From DASXKD01 sp963762735 (lineage in GTDB: Bacteria; Actinomycetota; Actinomycetes; Streptosporangiales; Streptosporangiaceae): 64,000 bases of DNA. This document shows, piece by piece, positions 27,246-36,121 of this stretch (position 1 is the stretch's first letter; each line of letters opens with the position of its first letter). Where the stretch lies: positions 62,001 through 126,000 of the forward strand of contig CAVXMG010000048.1 of the NCBI GenBank assembly GCA_963762735.1. Reading direction: 5' to 3'. The notes beneath the pieces were generated by a model. The model was not told the origin of the DNA and searched no databases. It saw only the letters and a list, made by a program, of their open reading frames with translations. The translations under genes and the position numbers were made by a program.

Positions 27246-28625
27246 ATGACTCTTGGGCAGGCACCGGGCGCCGCACGGCACCCCGGACAGGAGCGGCTCG
27301 CGGCGGGGGTCGCGCGCGTGCTGCCGTCGGTGCGCGCCGACCTGGACCGGCTGGTCCGGATCCCGTCGGTGTCGGCGGATCCGGCGGCAGCGCCGCACCT
27401 GGCGGCCAGCGCCCGGGAGGTGGCGGCGCTGCTGCGCGCCGCCGGGCTGCCCGAGGTCGAGGTGGTCACCGCCGGGGGCGGCCAGCCCGCCGTGCTCGGG
27501 CACCGGCCCGGGCCGGTCGGCGCTCCCACCGTCCTGCTGTACGCGCACCACGACGTGCAGCCGCCCGGCGACGCTGCGGCCTGGGACAGCGACCCGTTCG
27601 AGCCGGCCGAACGGGACGGCCGCCTCTACGGCCGCGGCGCCGCCGACGACAAGGCCGGCGTCGCGGTGCACCTGGCCGCGCTGCGCGCCCACGGCGACCG
27701 GCTCCCGGTCGGGGTCACCGTGCTGGTGGAGGGCGAGGAGGAGATCGGCTCGCCCGCGCTGCCTGAGTTCCTCGCCGCCTATGCCGCCCGGCTCCGCGCC
27801 GACGTGCTTGTCCTCGCCGACTCGATCAACTGGACGGTGGACGTCCCCGCGCTGACCACCTCGCTTCGCGGCGGGGCCAACGTCACCGTGGAAGTGCGCA
27901 CCCTGCACCACGGCGTGCACAGCGGGGCCTACGGCGGCCCGGTCCCCGACGCGCTCACCGCCCTGTGCCGGCTGCTGGCGACCCTGCACGACGAACGCGG
28001 CGACGTAGCAGTGGCCGGACTGGCCCGCGGCCGCACCGGCCCGCTCGACATGACCGAGGAACGGCTGCGGGCCGACGCCGGCATGCTAGCCGGGGTGCAC
28101 CTGATCGGCACCGGCAGCCTTACCGAACGGCTCTGGGCCCACCCCGCCATCGCGGTCATCGGCGTCGACGCCCCGGCGGTCCGCGCGGCCTCGAACACGC
28201 TCATCCCGGTCGCCCGTGCCAAGGTGAGCCTGCGGGTAGCCCCCGGCGACGACGCAGCCAGGGCACGCGAGGCCCTCGTAGCGCACCTGAAGACATCCGC
28301 GCCATGGGGCGTGCACGTGAGCGCCGAGCCCGGCGGCACGGTCGCGCCCTATGCCGCGCGCGCCGGCGGGCCGGCGTACCTGGCCGCGCACGCGGCCCTG
28401 GCCAGCGCGTGGGGGAGGCCCGCCGTGGACATCGGCGTCGGCGGTTCCATCGGGTTCGTCACCGCCTACGCGGCCGCCTTCGGCGACGCCGAGATCCTCA
28501 TCACCGGGGTCGAGGACCCGGGCACCCGGGCGCACAGCGCGAACGAGAGCCTGGACCTGGCGGTGTTCGAGCGCGCCTGCCTGGCCGAGGCGCTGCTGCT
28601 GCGCGACCTGGCCGGGGGCGGCTAG
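27246..28625 (+). CDS. M20-family dipeptidase (ArgE/DapE/CNDP-like)
   Basis: 459 residues. Zinc ligands and catalytic residues lie in YAHHDVQPPGD (His, catalytic Asp), GRGAADDKAGV (bridging Asp), VEGEEEIGSP (catalytic Glu and Glu ligand), ADSINW, and a C-terminal His in ITGVEDPGTRAHSANE. The dimerisation domain (LRGGANVTVEVRTL, HHGVHSGAYGG) is intact. The family hydrolyses dipeptides or N-acyl amino acids. ATG 27246 lies 11 bases after the ATP-grasp stop. As the last gene of the right operon it could trim or degrade a short peptide made by the ligases. It converges on the AraC gene with a four-base overlap. Confidence 0.92.
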   Translation: MTLGQAPGAARHPGQERLAAGVARVLPSVRADLDRLVRIPSVSADPAAAPHLAASAREVAALLRAAGLPEVEVVTAGGGQPAVLGHRPGPVGAPTVLLYAHHDVQPPGDAAAWDSDPFEPAERDGRLYGRGAADDKAGVAVHLAALRAHGDRLPVGVTVLVEGEEEIGSPALPEFLAAYAARLRADVLVLADSINWTVDVPALTTSLRGGANVTVEVRTLHHGVHSGAYGGPVPDALTALCRLLATLHDERGDVAVAGLARGRTGPLDMTEERLRADAGMLAGVHLIGTGSLTERLWAHPAIAVIGVDAPAVRAASNTLIPVARAKVSLRVAPGDDAARAREALVAHLKTSAPWGVHVSAEPGGTVAPYAARAGGPAYLAAHAALASAWGRPAVDIGVGGSIGFVTAYAAAFGDAEILITGVEDPGTRAHSANESLDLAVFERACLAEALLLRDLAGGG

Positions 28626-29611
28626 GTACGCAGCGTGTGGCTGGGCGCCATCCCGTACCGCTTCCGGTAGGCGGTGGCGAAGTGAGCCGGGTTGGCCCAG
28701 CCCCACCGGCGGGCGATCTCCGCGACGGTCGCGCCCGTGCTGGGATCGGCGGCTTGCAGTTGCCGGTGCGCCCGCTCCAGCCGGACCCGGCGCAGGTAGC
28801 CCGTGGGCGTGGTGTCGTAGTGGCGCCGGAAGGCGTATTGCAGCGCCCGGGCGGTCGTGCCCGCGGCCGCGGCGACCTCGGTGACCGTGACCGGCTGCCC
28901 GGCGTGGGTGTCCATGAATGCCGCGGCGCGGCGCACGGCGGCCGGTGCCACCGGGCACGGGCCCTGCGTGTGCGAGACGGTCATGGTCGTATTCGGGAAG
29001 GCTTCCAGCAGCGCAGCGGCCGCGAGCCGGGCCATCTCCTGTGCTACCAGCGGGCTGACCTCGGTGATGCCGGAGCCGATGAGCTGGCGGCAGAGGAACG
29101 CAGCCGTCTGTGACCACAGCGCGCGGGCAGCGCCGGACACCGGGGCCATGGACTCGAACCGCAGGCTCGCCGCGGGCAGGCCGCGATGCTCTTCGGCGAG
29201 TTCACCCACGACCTGCCGCGGCACCCGGAGCAGCGCGAACGCGGTGTCGAGCATGTTCGCCATGAAGGACATCTCGGTGGGGTCGAGGAAGACATCGCCG
29301 GGGGTGAGGTGGAGGCTTTCCCGTGCGGTGGACAGGGTGCCGGTGCCGTGTAAGACGACCAGCGCGAGGTAGTCCTCCGGCGGGCTGACCCTGGCGCGGC
29401 AAGCGAAGCCACGAAAGTGCAACACCGAGGCTTCAACCAGGCCAGTGGTCGCCGCCCGGATGCCGACGTCCACCTTGGCGGGGGCAATGCAGCGGAAGCT
29501 CGCCCGGTGCTCGACATACCGCTGGTTGATCAGGCCGGCGATCACGTCCATGTCCCGGGTGATCATCTCGACGCGGTGTACCGGCACCGCGCCCGTTCCT
29601 GTGCCTGCCAC
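28622..29611 (-). CDS. AraC family transcriptional regulator
   Basis: 329 residues, GTG start. The N-terminal 200 residues form a cupin-like AraC_binding_2 sensor domain (VVLHGTGTLSTARESLHLTP, then GDVFLDP). The last 100 residues hold two helix-turn-helix units: VTVTEVAAAAGTTARALQYA and FRRHYDTTPTGYLRRVRLER, with GATVAEIARRWGWANPAHFA. It is convergent with the M20 gene, so it is a candidate but unproven regulator of the ATP-grasp locus. Confidence 0.92.
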   Translation of the reverse strand: MAGTGTGAVPVHRVEMITRDMDVIAGLINQRYVEHRASFRCIAPAKVDVGIRAATTGLVEASVLHFRGFACRARVSPPEDYLALVVLHGTGTLSTARESLHLTPGDVFLDPTEMSFMANMLDTAFALLRVPRQVVGELAEEHRGLPAASLRFESMAPVSGAARALWSQTAAFLCRQLIGSGITEVSPLVAQEMARLAAAALLEAFPNTTMTVSHTQGPCPVAPAAVRRAAAFMDTHAGQPVTVTEVAAAAGTTARALQYAFRRHYDTTPTGYLRRVRLERAHRQLQAADPSTGATVAEIARRWGWANPAHFATAYRKRYGMAPSHTLRT

Positions 29612-29748
29612 GCGGCACCTCCCCGGTCGCCTGCCAGCGCTACGGCCAGTAACCCAGCCCTTACCAGAGTACGAAGCCGCGACCTGCCAAGCGAAGCCTT
29701 GAGCCGCCTCTGCTTGCCGGGCCGGTGCCGATAAGCGGCAATGGAGAC

Positions 29749-30084
29749 ATGAGTATGGCCGAGCCGTTATGCCCGGATCCCCAGTCCGCTCGCGCGCAGA
29801 GCCATGCCCCGGACCTGGGCCCGGGCACGCACTGGCTGCTCGCCGTCAACCTGATCGGAGCCTGGCGCGGCACCGGTGGCGTCCACCGGCAGACCGTCGT
29901 CGCACAGCGGTTGATCGAGCTAGCGGACGAGGGTGGCGCCGCCGCGGTCGAGCGGGCCGCGCTCGGCCTGACCGACGTCGCCGGCACGCTTCTCGAGTTG
30001 TATGCGGCCTGCGTTGGCGCGTCGCCCGGCGACATCCTCGACGAGGTCGCCGGGCTCATGGGCGACAAGTCTGCCTGGGGCTAG
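29749..30084 (+). CDS. Small hypothetical protein
   Basis: 111 residues from ATG 29749 (GGAG five bases upstream; an upstream ATG at 29725 is less likely). Composition is soluble and helical: THWLLAVNLIGAWRGTGGVH, QTVVAQRLIELADEGGAAAV, then LLELYAACVGASPGDILDEV. There are no catalytic motifs. Codon third positions fit the genome, so it is probably real. It lies between the AraC and TetR genes and ends 16 bases before the convergent TetR stop. No family recognised. Confidence 0.55.
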   Translation: MSMAEPLCPDPQSARAQSHAPDLGPGTHWLLAVNLIGAWRGTGGVHRQTVVAQRLIELADEGGAAAVERAALGLTDVAGTLLELYAACVGASPGDILDEVAGLMGDKSAWG

Positions 30085-30100
30085 GGCAGCGGGGCCGCGG

Positions 30101-30805
30101 TCAGGGCGCGGCCTCGCCGGCGTACCACGGCCGTGCGGCGAGGATGGCCAGGTGGAGAGCGACGAGCGTGTCCACGAGAGCTGGGACGCTGCGGATCCGG
30201 TCGTGCCGCACCTCGGCACGCACGAGTTCGGCCGTAGCGCCGGCCAGCGCGAAGTAGGCCTCGTACGGAACATCCGGCCAGGACGGGTTTTCCCGCCGCG
30301 CGCGTTCGTGCCAGGCACGGGTCATCCGGGCGAAGCTGTGCTGTGCCACCTCGAGCCGGTGGACCGCCCGGGCCCCGGCACCCGGCATGTCGATGTAGAA
30401 GGCGCGGGCGAACGCGGGCTCGGCCGCCAGAAAAGCGAGGAACGCGGCGAGGCTCGCGCGCAGTGCAGCTTCGGCGCTCAGTTGCGCGGGCTGGTGCCGT
30501 CCCGCGGCGGCCACCCGGTCGGTCATCAGCCTGCCCCCCTCACGCGTGGCGGCGAGGAAGCAGTCCTCCTTGTCCGCGAAGTGGGCGTAGAACGCGGCCT
30601 TCGAGACCCGGGCGCCGCGGACGATGCCCGCCACGGTGACGTCGCTGAAACCGGTCGCCGCCACCGCGGCGATCACCGACCGCAGCAGTCGCTCGCGCTG
30701 CGCCGCGCGCACCGTCTCCGGCGGCAGGCCGTTCCTGCCGCGGGGAAGGCCAGGCTCACCCTCGTGGGTGCGCGCGAGCACGCCCTCTTGTCTGGTGGCA
30801 GGCAC
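30101..30805 (-). CDS. TetR family transcriptional regulator
   Basis: About 234 residues. The helix-turn-helix is at RERLLRSVIAAVAATGFSDV, TVAGIVRGARVSKAAFYAHF with the typical end ADKEDCFLAA. The linker GLPRGRNGLPPETVRAAQRE before it is characteristic of a long-N-terminus TetR subgroup. GTG 30805 has AGGAG very close upstream; GTG 30781 is the alternative start. A long palindrome (30826-30853) lies just upstream, between this gene and the divergent MFS gene, making autoregulation and control of the MFS gene likely. Confidence 0.9.
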   Translation of the reverse strand: MPATRQEGVLARTHEGEPGLPRGRNGLPPETVRAAQRERLLRSVIAAVAATGFSDVTVAGIVRGARVSKAAFYAHFADKEDCFLAATREGGRLMTDRVAAAGRHQPAQLSAEAALRASLAAFLAFLAAEPAFARAFYIDMPGAGARAVHRLEVAQHSFARMTRAWHERARRENPSWPDVPYEAYFALAGATAELVRAEVRHDRIRSVPALVDTLVALHLAILAARPWYAGEAAP

Positions 30806-30825
30806 GCTCCTAAACTTATCTAACG

Positions 30826-30853
30826 CACTAAAGTACGTCACTGTACTTATGTG
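30826..30853. promoter_or_regulatory. Candidate TetR operator
   Basis: Perfect core AAGTACGTCACTGTACTT (30831-30848, six-base spacer). The symmetry extends outward to CAC at 30826 and GTG at 30853, with 9 of 11 positions matched in each arm. It lies 20 bases upstream of the TetR start and in the leader of the divergent MFS gene, the expected place for a TetR autoregulatory site. Confidence 0.6.
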
Positions 30854-31090
30854 GCGGCAAGGGAACCAGGCGGCCATAGCCGAGCAGAGAAGGCCCGTCA
30901 TGAGAGCGCAACGGCCCCGTGCTGTGCCAGACGGTCCTGGCCCTGCGACGCCGCGTGCCGGTCACCCTGCCGTGTGTCTCGGGGGCGAGGATCCGTTGGC
31001 TATTTCCCCGCTGCCGAGGTTTTCGGTGGCGGGTCATTTAGGCGCCTGTGAAATTCCGGGCGCAGGACCGCTCACCATTGCGAGGGCCGC

Positions 31091-32968
31091 ATGACTGCGA
31101 CTGCCACAGATCTGGTTCCGGACCGCCATAGAGGGTCATGGCTGTGGAACCGCCAGCTCCAGCACTATCCCGACACCGGCATGCGCGTGTTCTACCTCGC
31201 CGTCACGGTGCTGGCCACCGTCATGCTGTATTACGAGCTTTATGTCGGCGGCTCGGTGGCCACCCTGCTGCTGGCCAACCTGCGGATGACCTTCTCCTTC
31301 TACGTGGTGATCCTGGCGTTCGGCAACCTGCTGGGGGCGTTCGGGTCACTCGCCGCCGGGCTCGCCGACCGCTGGGGCCGCGCCAACCTGGTGGTCGGCG
31401 GCCTGCTGGTGGTCGCGGTCTTCGTCGGGTTCATCATTCCCGCCGCGACCAACAAGTGGGCGTTCGGCATCGAGACGTTCGCGGTCGCCATCGTCGAGGG
31501 GATCTGCCTGGTGGCCACGCCGGCGCTGATCCGCGACTTCTCCCCGCAAGTGGGCCGGGCCACGGCAATGGGCTTCTGGACCAGCGGCCCGGTGCTTGGC
31601 AGCCTGATCGTCGCGGTCGTGGGCAGTGCCACCATCCCGGCGGTCGTGCCGGACACCCGGTACTGGACCCACGAGTTCGTTATCAGCGGCATCGCCGGCC
31701 TGGTGGTCTTCGCGATCGCCCTGGTGGGGCTGAAGGAGCTGAGCCCGCAACTGCGCGACCAGCTCATGGTGACGATGCGCGACCGGGCGCTGATCGAGGC
31801 CAGGGCGAAGGGAATCGACATCGAGGCGGCGCTGCGCCACCCGTTCCGCCAGCTGCTCAAGCCCGAAGTGCTGATATCCGCCACCGCCGTGTCGCTGATG
31901 CTGCTCGTCTACTACACGGCCGTCGCGTTCAGCGTCATCTACCTGACCTCCATCTTCGGTTTCTCGGTGAAGGACGCCAACGGCCTGGGCAACTGGAACT
32001 GGGGCTTCAACGTCCTCGCGGTCATCCTCGTCGGCGTGATCTCCGACCGGCTCCGGGTGCGGAAGCCCTTCATGCTGATCGGGGGACTCGGCGCCGCGGT
32101 GATGATCGTGGTGTACCTGATGGAGGCCGGTCACCATCCCAGCTACTACACGCTCGCCATCGAGCTCGCGCTGCTCTCGTTCGCCCTGGGCGTGGCCTAT
32201 GCCCCGTGGATGGCCAGCTACACCGAGACCGTGGAGGCGCGCAACCCGGCGCTCATCGCCACCGGCCTGGCGATCTGGGGCTGGATCATCCGGGTGGTGG
32301 TCTTCGTCTCGTTCCTGGTCATCCCGCTCGTGGTCACCTCGGTGACCCCGCTGGTCACCTATGGCAACACGGTGGCCGCGTACGCGGCCAAGTACAAGAG
32401 TGAACTAGCGTTCGCGGCAGGTCACCCGCAGATCGTCGCCACCGCCACCAAGTACCAGGTCCAGCTGGCCAACGCGAAGAAGTTCGCACCGGAGCTGGCG
32501 GTGATCCAGGCCAACCCCGTCCTGTTCACCAAGCTGGCTGCCTATCCCAGCCCGGCCGCGGTCCCGCCGAAGCTCGCCGCGCAGGCCGTCGCCGCCGCCG
32601 GGGGAGGGGCGGCCGGGGTCAAGATCCTCGGCACGATCACCGCTAACAAGGCCGCGATCGACGGTGTGATCGCGGTGGCGCCTCAGATCACGGCGGTGGC
32701 GCCGTTCGCGGCCCAGCTCACCGCGCTGTCCAAGGTGCCGCCCGGGGCGTTCGCGTACCTGAAGGCGCACGGTGCCTCGGTGCAGAGCGCCGCGGCCCAA
32801 TCTCCTGGCCAGTGGCAGACCTGGTACTGGATCTGTTTCGCCGGGGTGATCATCTTCCTGCTCAGCATCCCGGTCCTGCGGGGGCGCTGGAAGCCGTCCG
32901 ACGCCCGCCGGGACGAACAGGAGCACGAGGCGATGGTCGAGGCCGAACTGACCAAGCTCAACGCCTGA
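31091..32968 (+). CDS. MFS transporter with large extracytoplasmic loop
   Basis: 625 residues. About twelve membrane helices; the MFS A-motif appears as AGLADRWGRANLVVGG and again as GVISDRLRVRKPFMLIGG. Between helices 11 and 12 (about residues 425-580) there is a long Ala/Lys/Pro-rich outside segment (NTVAAYAAKYKSELAFAAGH, ANAKKFAPELAVIQANP), ending in the last helix WICFAGVIIFLLSIPVL. Most MFS proteins are 400-450 residues, so the insert is unusual. The substrate is unknown. It is divergent from a TetR gene with an operator-like palindrome, which suggests inducible export or uptake. A strong hairpin terminator follows. Confidence 0.9.
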   Translation: MTATATDLVPDRHRGSWLWNRQLQHYPDTGMRVFYLAVTVLATVMLYYELYVGGSVATLLLANLRMTFSFYVVILAFGNLLGAFGSLAAGLADRWGRANLVVGGLLVVAVFVGFIIPAATNKWAFGIETFAVAIVEGICLVATPALIRDFSPQVGRATAMGFWTSGPVLGSLIVAVVGSATIPAVVPDTRYWTHEFVISGIAGLVVFAIALVGLKELSPQLRDQLMVTMRDRALIEARAKGIDIEAALRHPFRQLLKPEVLISATAVSLMLLVYYTAVAFSVIYLTSIFGFSVKDANGLGNWNWGFNVLAVILVGVISDRLRVRKPFMLIGGLGAAVMIVVYLMEAGHHPSYYTLAIELALLSFALGVAYAPWMASYTETVEARNPALIATGLAIWGWIIRVVVFVSFLVIPLVVTSVTPLVTYGNTVAAYAAKYKSELAFAAGHPQIVATATKYQVQLANAKKFAPELAVIQANPVLFTKLAAYPSPAAVPPKLAAQAVAAAGGGAAGVKILGTITANKAAIDGVIAVAPQITAVAPFAAQLTALSKVPPGAFAYLKAHGASVQSAAAQSPGQWQTWYWICFAGVIIFLLSIPVLRGRWKPSDARRDEQEHEAMVEAELTKLNA

Positions 32969-32983
32969 GCCGGGCGCGCCTGG

Positions 32984-33024
32984 CCCTGGCTGTTCGCGAG
33001 CGGCATGTCCGCGAACAGCCAGGG
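32984..33024 (+). terminator. Strong hairpin terminator after the MFS gene
   Basis: CCCTGGCTGTTCGCG (32984-32998) pairs perfectly with CGCGAACAGCCAGGG (33010-33024): 15-bp stem, 11-base loop, starting 15 bases after the stop codon. No U tract. Confidence 0.8.
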
Positions 33025-33109
33025 CGCAGGCAATCCATTTGTCGGACGGCCGGGAAGCGGGTACTAGCCTTTTGCAGGTTCACCCGCAGGCGAGGAAACG
33101 GAGGGTCAG

Positions 33110-34945
33110 GTGCCTTCCAGCCGGACAGGCATGGGCGCGGTGCCGTACGACGGCGGGACGGCCTTCCGCGTGTGGGCACCGAATGCGGTGGGCGTCGCGG
33201 TCACCGGCGATTTCACGTCCTGGTCGGTGGCTGGCACGCCGCTGGCCAGCGAGCCGGGCGGCACGGGCATGTGGTCGGCGGACGTCCCGGGCGCCCGGCC
33301 CGGCCAGGCCTACCAGATCCTGCTCACGACGGGCGGCGGCACGCTCACCCGGGTGGACCCGTACGCCCGGCAGGTGGTCAACGAGAACGGCCTGGCCACC
33401 AAGGCGGTCATCTGCGACGAGACCGCCTTCGACTGGGGTGAGGCGAGCTACACCGCACCGAGCTGGACGGACCTGGTCATCTACGAGCTGCACGTCGGCA
33501 GCTTCAGCAAGCCGTCAGGCCAGACGGTTGGCACCCTGGCCGACGCGGCCGGGAAGCTGCCTTACCTCAAGGAGCTGGGCGTCAGCGCGGTCGAACTGCT
33601 GCCCGTGACCTCGTTCGAGGGCTCGGTCTCGTGGGGATACGACCCGGGCGTGCCGTTCTCGGTCGAGCGTCCCTACGGTGGCCCGGATGGCCTGAAGGCG
33701 TTCGTCCGTGCCGCCCATGAGCTGGGCATCGCGGTGATCCTCGACGTGGTCTACAACCACTTCGGCCCGGACGACTCGATCCTGTGGCAGTTCGACGGGA
33801 GCGGCCCTACCTGGGCAGGCGGAATCTACTTCTACGGTGGGCGTTACCCGGGCGACCCCCGCCCGCAGACGCCGTGGGGGTCGCGGCCCGACTACGGGCG
33901 GCCCGAGGTGCGCCAGTACCTGGTCGACAACGCCGTCGCCTGGCTGCAGGACTACAGGCTCGACGGCCTGCGCCTGGATGCGACGGCCTTCATCCGCAAC
34001 GTCTTCGGCGACGGCGATCCGGCCTGGGACATTCCCGAGGGCTGGGAGCTGCTTCAGCAGATCAACGCCGCGGTCGACGGCAGCCAGCCCTGGAAGATCA
34101 TTATCGCCGAGGACATGCAGGACAACGACTGGATCACCCGGCCGGCCCAGGCACAGGGGGCGGGGTTCGACACCCAGTGGGATCCAGATTTCGTGCAGCA
34201 GGTGCGCGCGGTGCTCGAAGCGGACCAGGACCAGGACCGGGACATGGGCGTGATCCAGGCGGTGCTCTCGCACTCCTATCCGGCCACCGCGTTCGCCCGG
34301 GTGGTGTTCACCGAGTCCCACGACGCCGACGGCAACGGCCGGACCCGGGTGCCGGCCGAGATCGACCCGGCACAGCCCGACAGCTACTGGTCGAAGAAAC
34401 GCTCCACGCTCGGCGGTGCCCTGGTCCTGACCGCCCCCGGAATCCCGATGCTGTTCCAGGGCCAGGAGTTCTTGGAGCAGCGCCCGTTCGTGCAGGACCC
34501 GGCCGAGCTCGACTGGGCTAACGCCACCACCTACGCGGGGATCCTAAAGCTCTACCACGACCTCATCCACCTGCGCCGCGACTGGTTCGGCACCACCCGC
34601 GGCCTGCAGGGAGAGCGCTGTAACGTCTTCCACGTCAACACCGGGGCCAAGGTTGTCGCGTTCCACCGCTACGACCAGGGCGGCCCTGGCGACGATGTCG
34701 TCGTCGTGCTCAACTTCGCGGATGTCGGCTACGCCGCCTACCAGATCGGCCTGCCGCGAGCGGGCACCTGGCGGGTCCGCCTCAACAGCGACTGGAACGG
34801 CTACGACCCCGGGTTCGGCAACTGGCCCAGCTACGACACCACCGCGGCCGGCCCGCCGCAGGACGGCCTGCCGCTCTCCGGCGCGGTGGGACTGGGGCCG
34901 TACACGGCCCTCCTCTTGTCGCAAGACTCGTCGATCGGCTCATGA
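33110..34945 (+). CDS. GH13 alpha-amylase family protein (branching enzyme / trehalohydrolase-like)
   Basis: 611 residues. N-terminal CBM48-like domain (AFRVWAPNAVGVAVTGDF), then the GH13 barrel: DVVYNHFG (region I), LDGLRLDAT (nucleophile Asp), IIIAEDM (acid/base Glu) and TESHDAD (transition-state Asp), followed by a C-terminal beta domain. The order resembles malto-oligosyltrehalose trehalohydrolase (TreZ) and GlgB; no treY or other glycogen gene is adjacent, so the exact reaction is open. GTG start at 33110 with GGAGGGT upstream. It stands alone after the MFS terminator. Confidence 0.88.
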   Translation: MPSSRTGMGAVPYDGGTAFRVWAPNAVGVAVTGDFTSWSVAGTPLASEPGGTGMWSADVPGARPGQAYQILLTTGGGTLTRVDPYARQVVNENGLATKAVICDETAFDWGEASYTAPSWTDLVIYELHVGSFSKPSGQTVGTLADAAGKLPYLKELGVSAVELLPVTSFEGSVSWGYDPGVPFSVERPYGGPDGLKAFVRAAHELGIAVILDVVYNHFGPDDSILWQFDGSGPTWAGGIYFYGGRYPGDPRPQTPWGSRPDYGRPEVRQYLVDNAVAWLQDYRLDGLRLDATAFIRNVFGDGDPAWDIPEGWELLQQINAAVDGSQPWKIIIAEDMQDNDWITRPAQAQGAGFDTQWDPDFVQQVRAVLEADQDQDRDMGVIQAVLSHSYPATAFARVVFTESHDADGNGRTRVPAEIDPAQPDSYWSKKRSTLGGALVLTAPGIPMLFQGQEFLEQRPFVQDPAELDWANATTYAGILKLYHDLIHLRRDWFGTTRGLQGERCNVFHVNTGAKVVAFHRYDQGGPGDDVVVVLNFADVGYAAYQIGLPRAGTWRVRLNSDWNGYDPGFGNWPSYDTTAAGPPQDGLPLSGAVGLGPYTALLLSQDSSIGS

Positions 34946-34977
34946 GGATGCATAGGGCTCCCGGCCAGCGCCCGGCG

Positions 34978-35895
34978 CTAGGGTTGTTCAACGAAACTCT
35001 CTACCAGCTTGAATGCCTGTTCCTTATGGTCCTCGGAGTGATCCAGCCAGATGATGGACTTATCGCGCCGGAACCATGCAAGCTGCCGCATGGCAAACCG
35101 GTATATGGCGCGGCTAAGCTGATCGAATAGTTCTTCCTCGCTAGCATATTCGCCTCGCAAGAAGCGTGCTACATAGCGATACTCGAGCCCAAGCGCCTCG
35201 AGTCTGGAGAACGAGACTCCTTCGCTCAGCAGATTCCTGACCTCATCGACCATGCCTTCGTCAAGGCGCTGGCGGAGCCTGGACCTGATTCTCTCGCGCA
35301 GTACATCCCGTGGCCACGTCAGGCCCATCTGGCAGAACGTGTACTGCGGAGCATTGACGTGCGACGTATTGAAGGCAAACCCCTGCTCTCTGATCTCGAC
35401 CGCACGGATTATGCGCCGCCTGTTCCGTGGGTCAATGGTCCTGGCAGCATCCGGGGCCAGCTCGTTCAGGCGATGATGCAACTCATCATTGGTCAGTCGC
35501 TCAAGTTCGTCGCGCAATGCCAGATCAGGCTGTGCGTTGGTCAGCTGGTATCCGTCGACTACCGATCGCACGTATAGTCCTGTGCCGCCAACTATGATAG
35601 GCAGCCTGCCACGGGCCGTGATTTCGTCGATGAGCCTGTAGGCGCTTCCCTGGAAGTCAGCTACGGAATATCGCCTGCCTAGATCCATCACATCGATCAG
35701 GTGGTGCGGGATTCCATGCATCTCACCGGGAGTGAGCTTTCCCGTGCCAATATCAAGGCCGCGATACACCTGCCGCGAGTCCGCCGATATGATCTCGCCG
35801 GTGAACCGTAGAGCCAAGGCCACGCCCAGCGCACTCTTGCCAGATGCGTTTGTGCCGACAATTGCTACAGCCTTGGCTCTTGTCTCCGGGCTCAT
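34978..35895 (-). CDS. miaA: tRNA dimethylallyltransferase-like protein, low-GC
   Basis: 305 residues from ATG 35895. P-loop VGTNASGKSALG, substrate motif SADSRQVYRGLDIGTGK, IPHHLIDVMDL, VGGTGLYVRSVVDGYQLTNA, DPRNRRRIIRAVEI. MiaA adds a dimethylallyl group to A37 of tRNAs reading UNN codons. Two things are odd: base composition is visibly lower in GC than the neighbours, with A/T-ending codons throughout, and the gene is isolated from the usual miaB/dapF/hflX neighbours. The frame stays open 71 codons upstream but with poor, Arg-rich coding. A second, horizontally acquired copy is likely, possibly with a non-tRNA (cytokinin-like) role. Confidence 0.9.
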   Translation of the reverse strand: MSPETRAKAVAIVGTNASGKSALGVALALRFTGEIISADSRQVYRGLDIGTGKLTPGEMHGIPHHLIDVMDLGRRYSVADFQGSAYRLIDEITARGRLPIIVGGTGLYVRSVVDGYQLTNAQPDLALRDELERLTNDELHHRLNELAPDAARTIDPRNRRRIIRAVEIREQGFAFNTSHVNAPQYTFCQMGLTWPRDVLRERIRSRLRQRLDEGMVDEVRNLLSEGVSFSRLEALGLEYRYVARFLRGEYASEEELFDQLSRAIYRFAMRQLAWFRRDKSIIWLDHSEDHKEQAFKLVESFVEQP

Positions 35896-36121
35896 TGCCG
35901 GATCGGGTCTGCCCTGGCCGCCAACCGTCAAGATGCTTACTTCCTTCGTCGCGCAGTCGCCCAAAGGCTCGCCGGGCCGAGCATAGTTGACGCTCGGGCC
36001 CAGCGCTGGAGACCCACCCTGGGTGTGACGGCGGCGGCGACCACGGCAGTCTTGGCGACCGGCGCGCCGCGCCCGGGTGTTACGGCGGCGGCGCCTCAAG
36101 GTAGCCATGGCGCGTCAGTAA

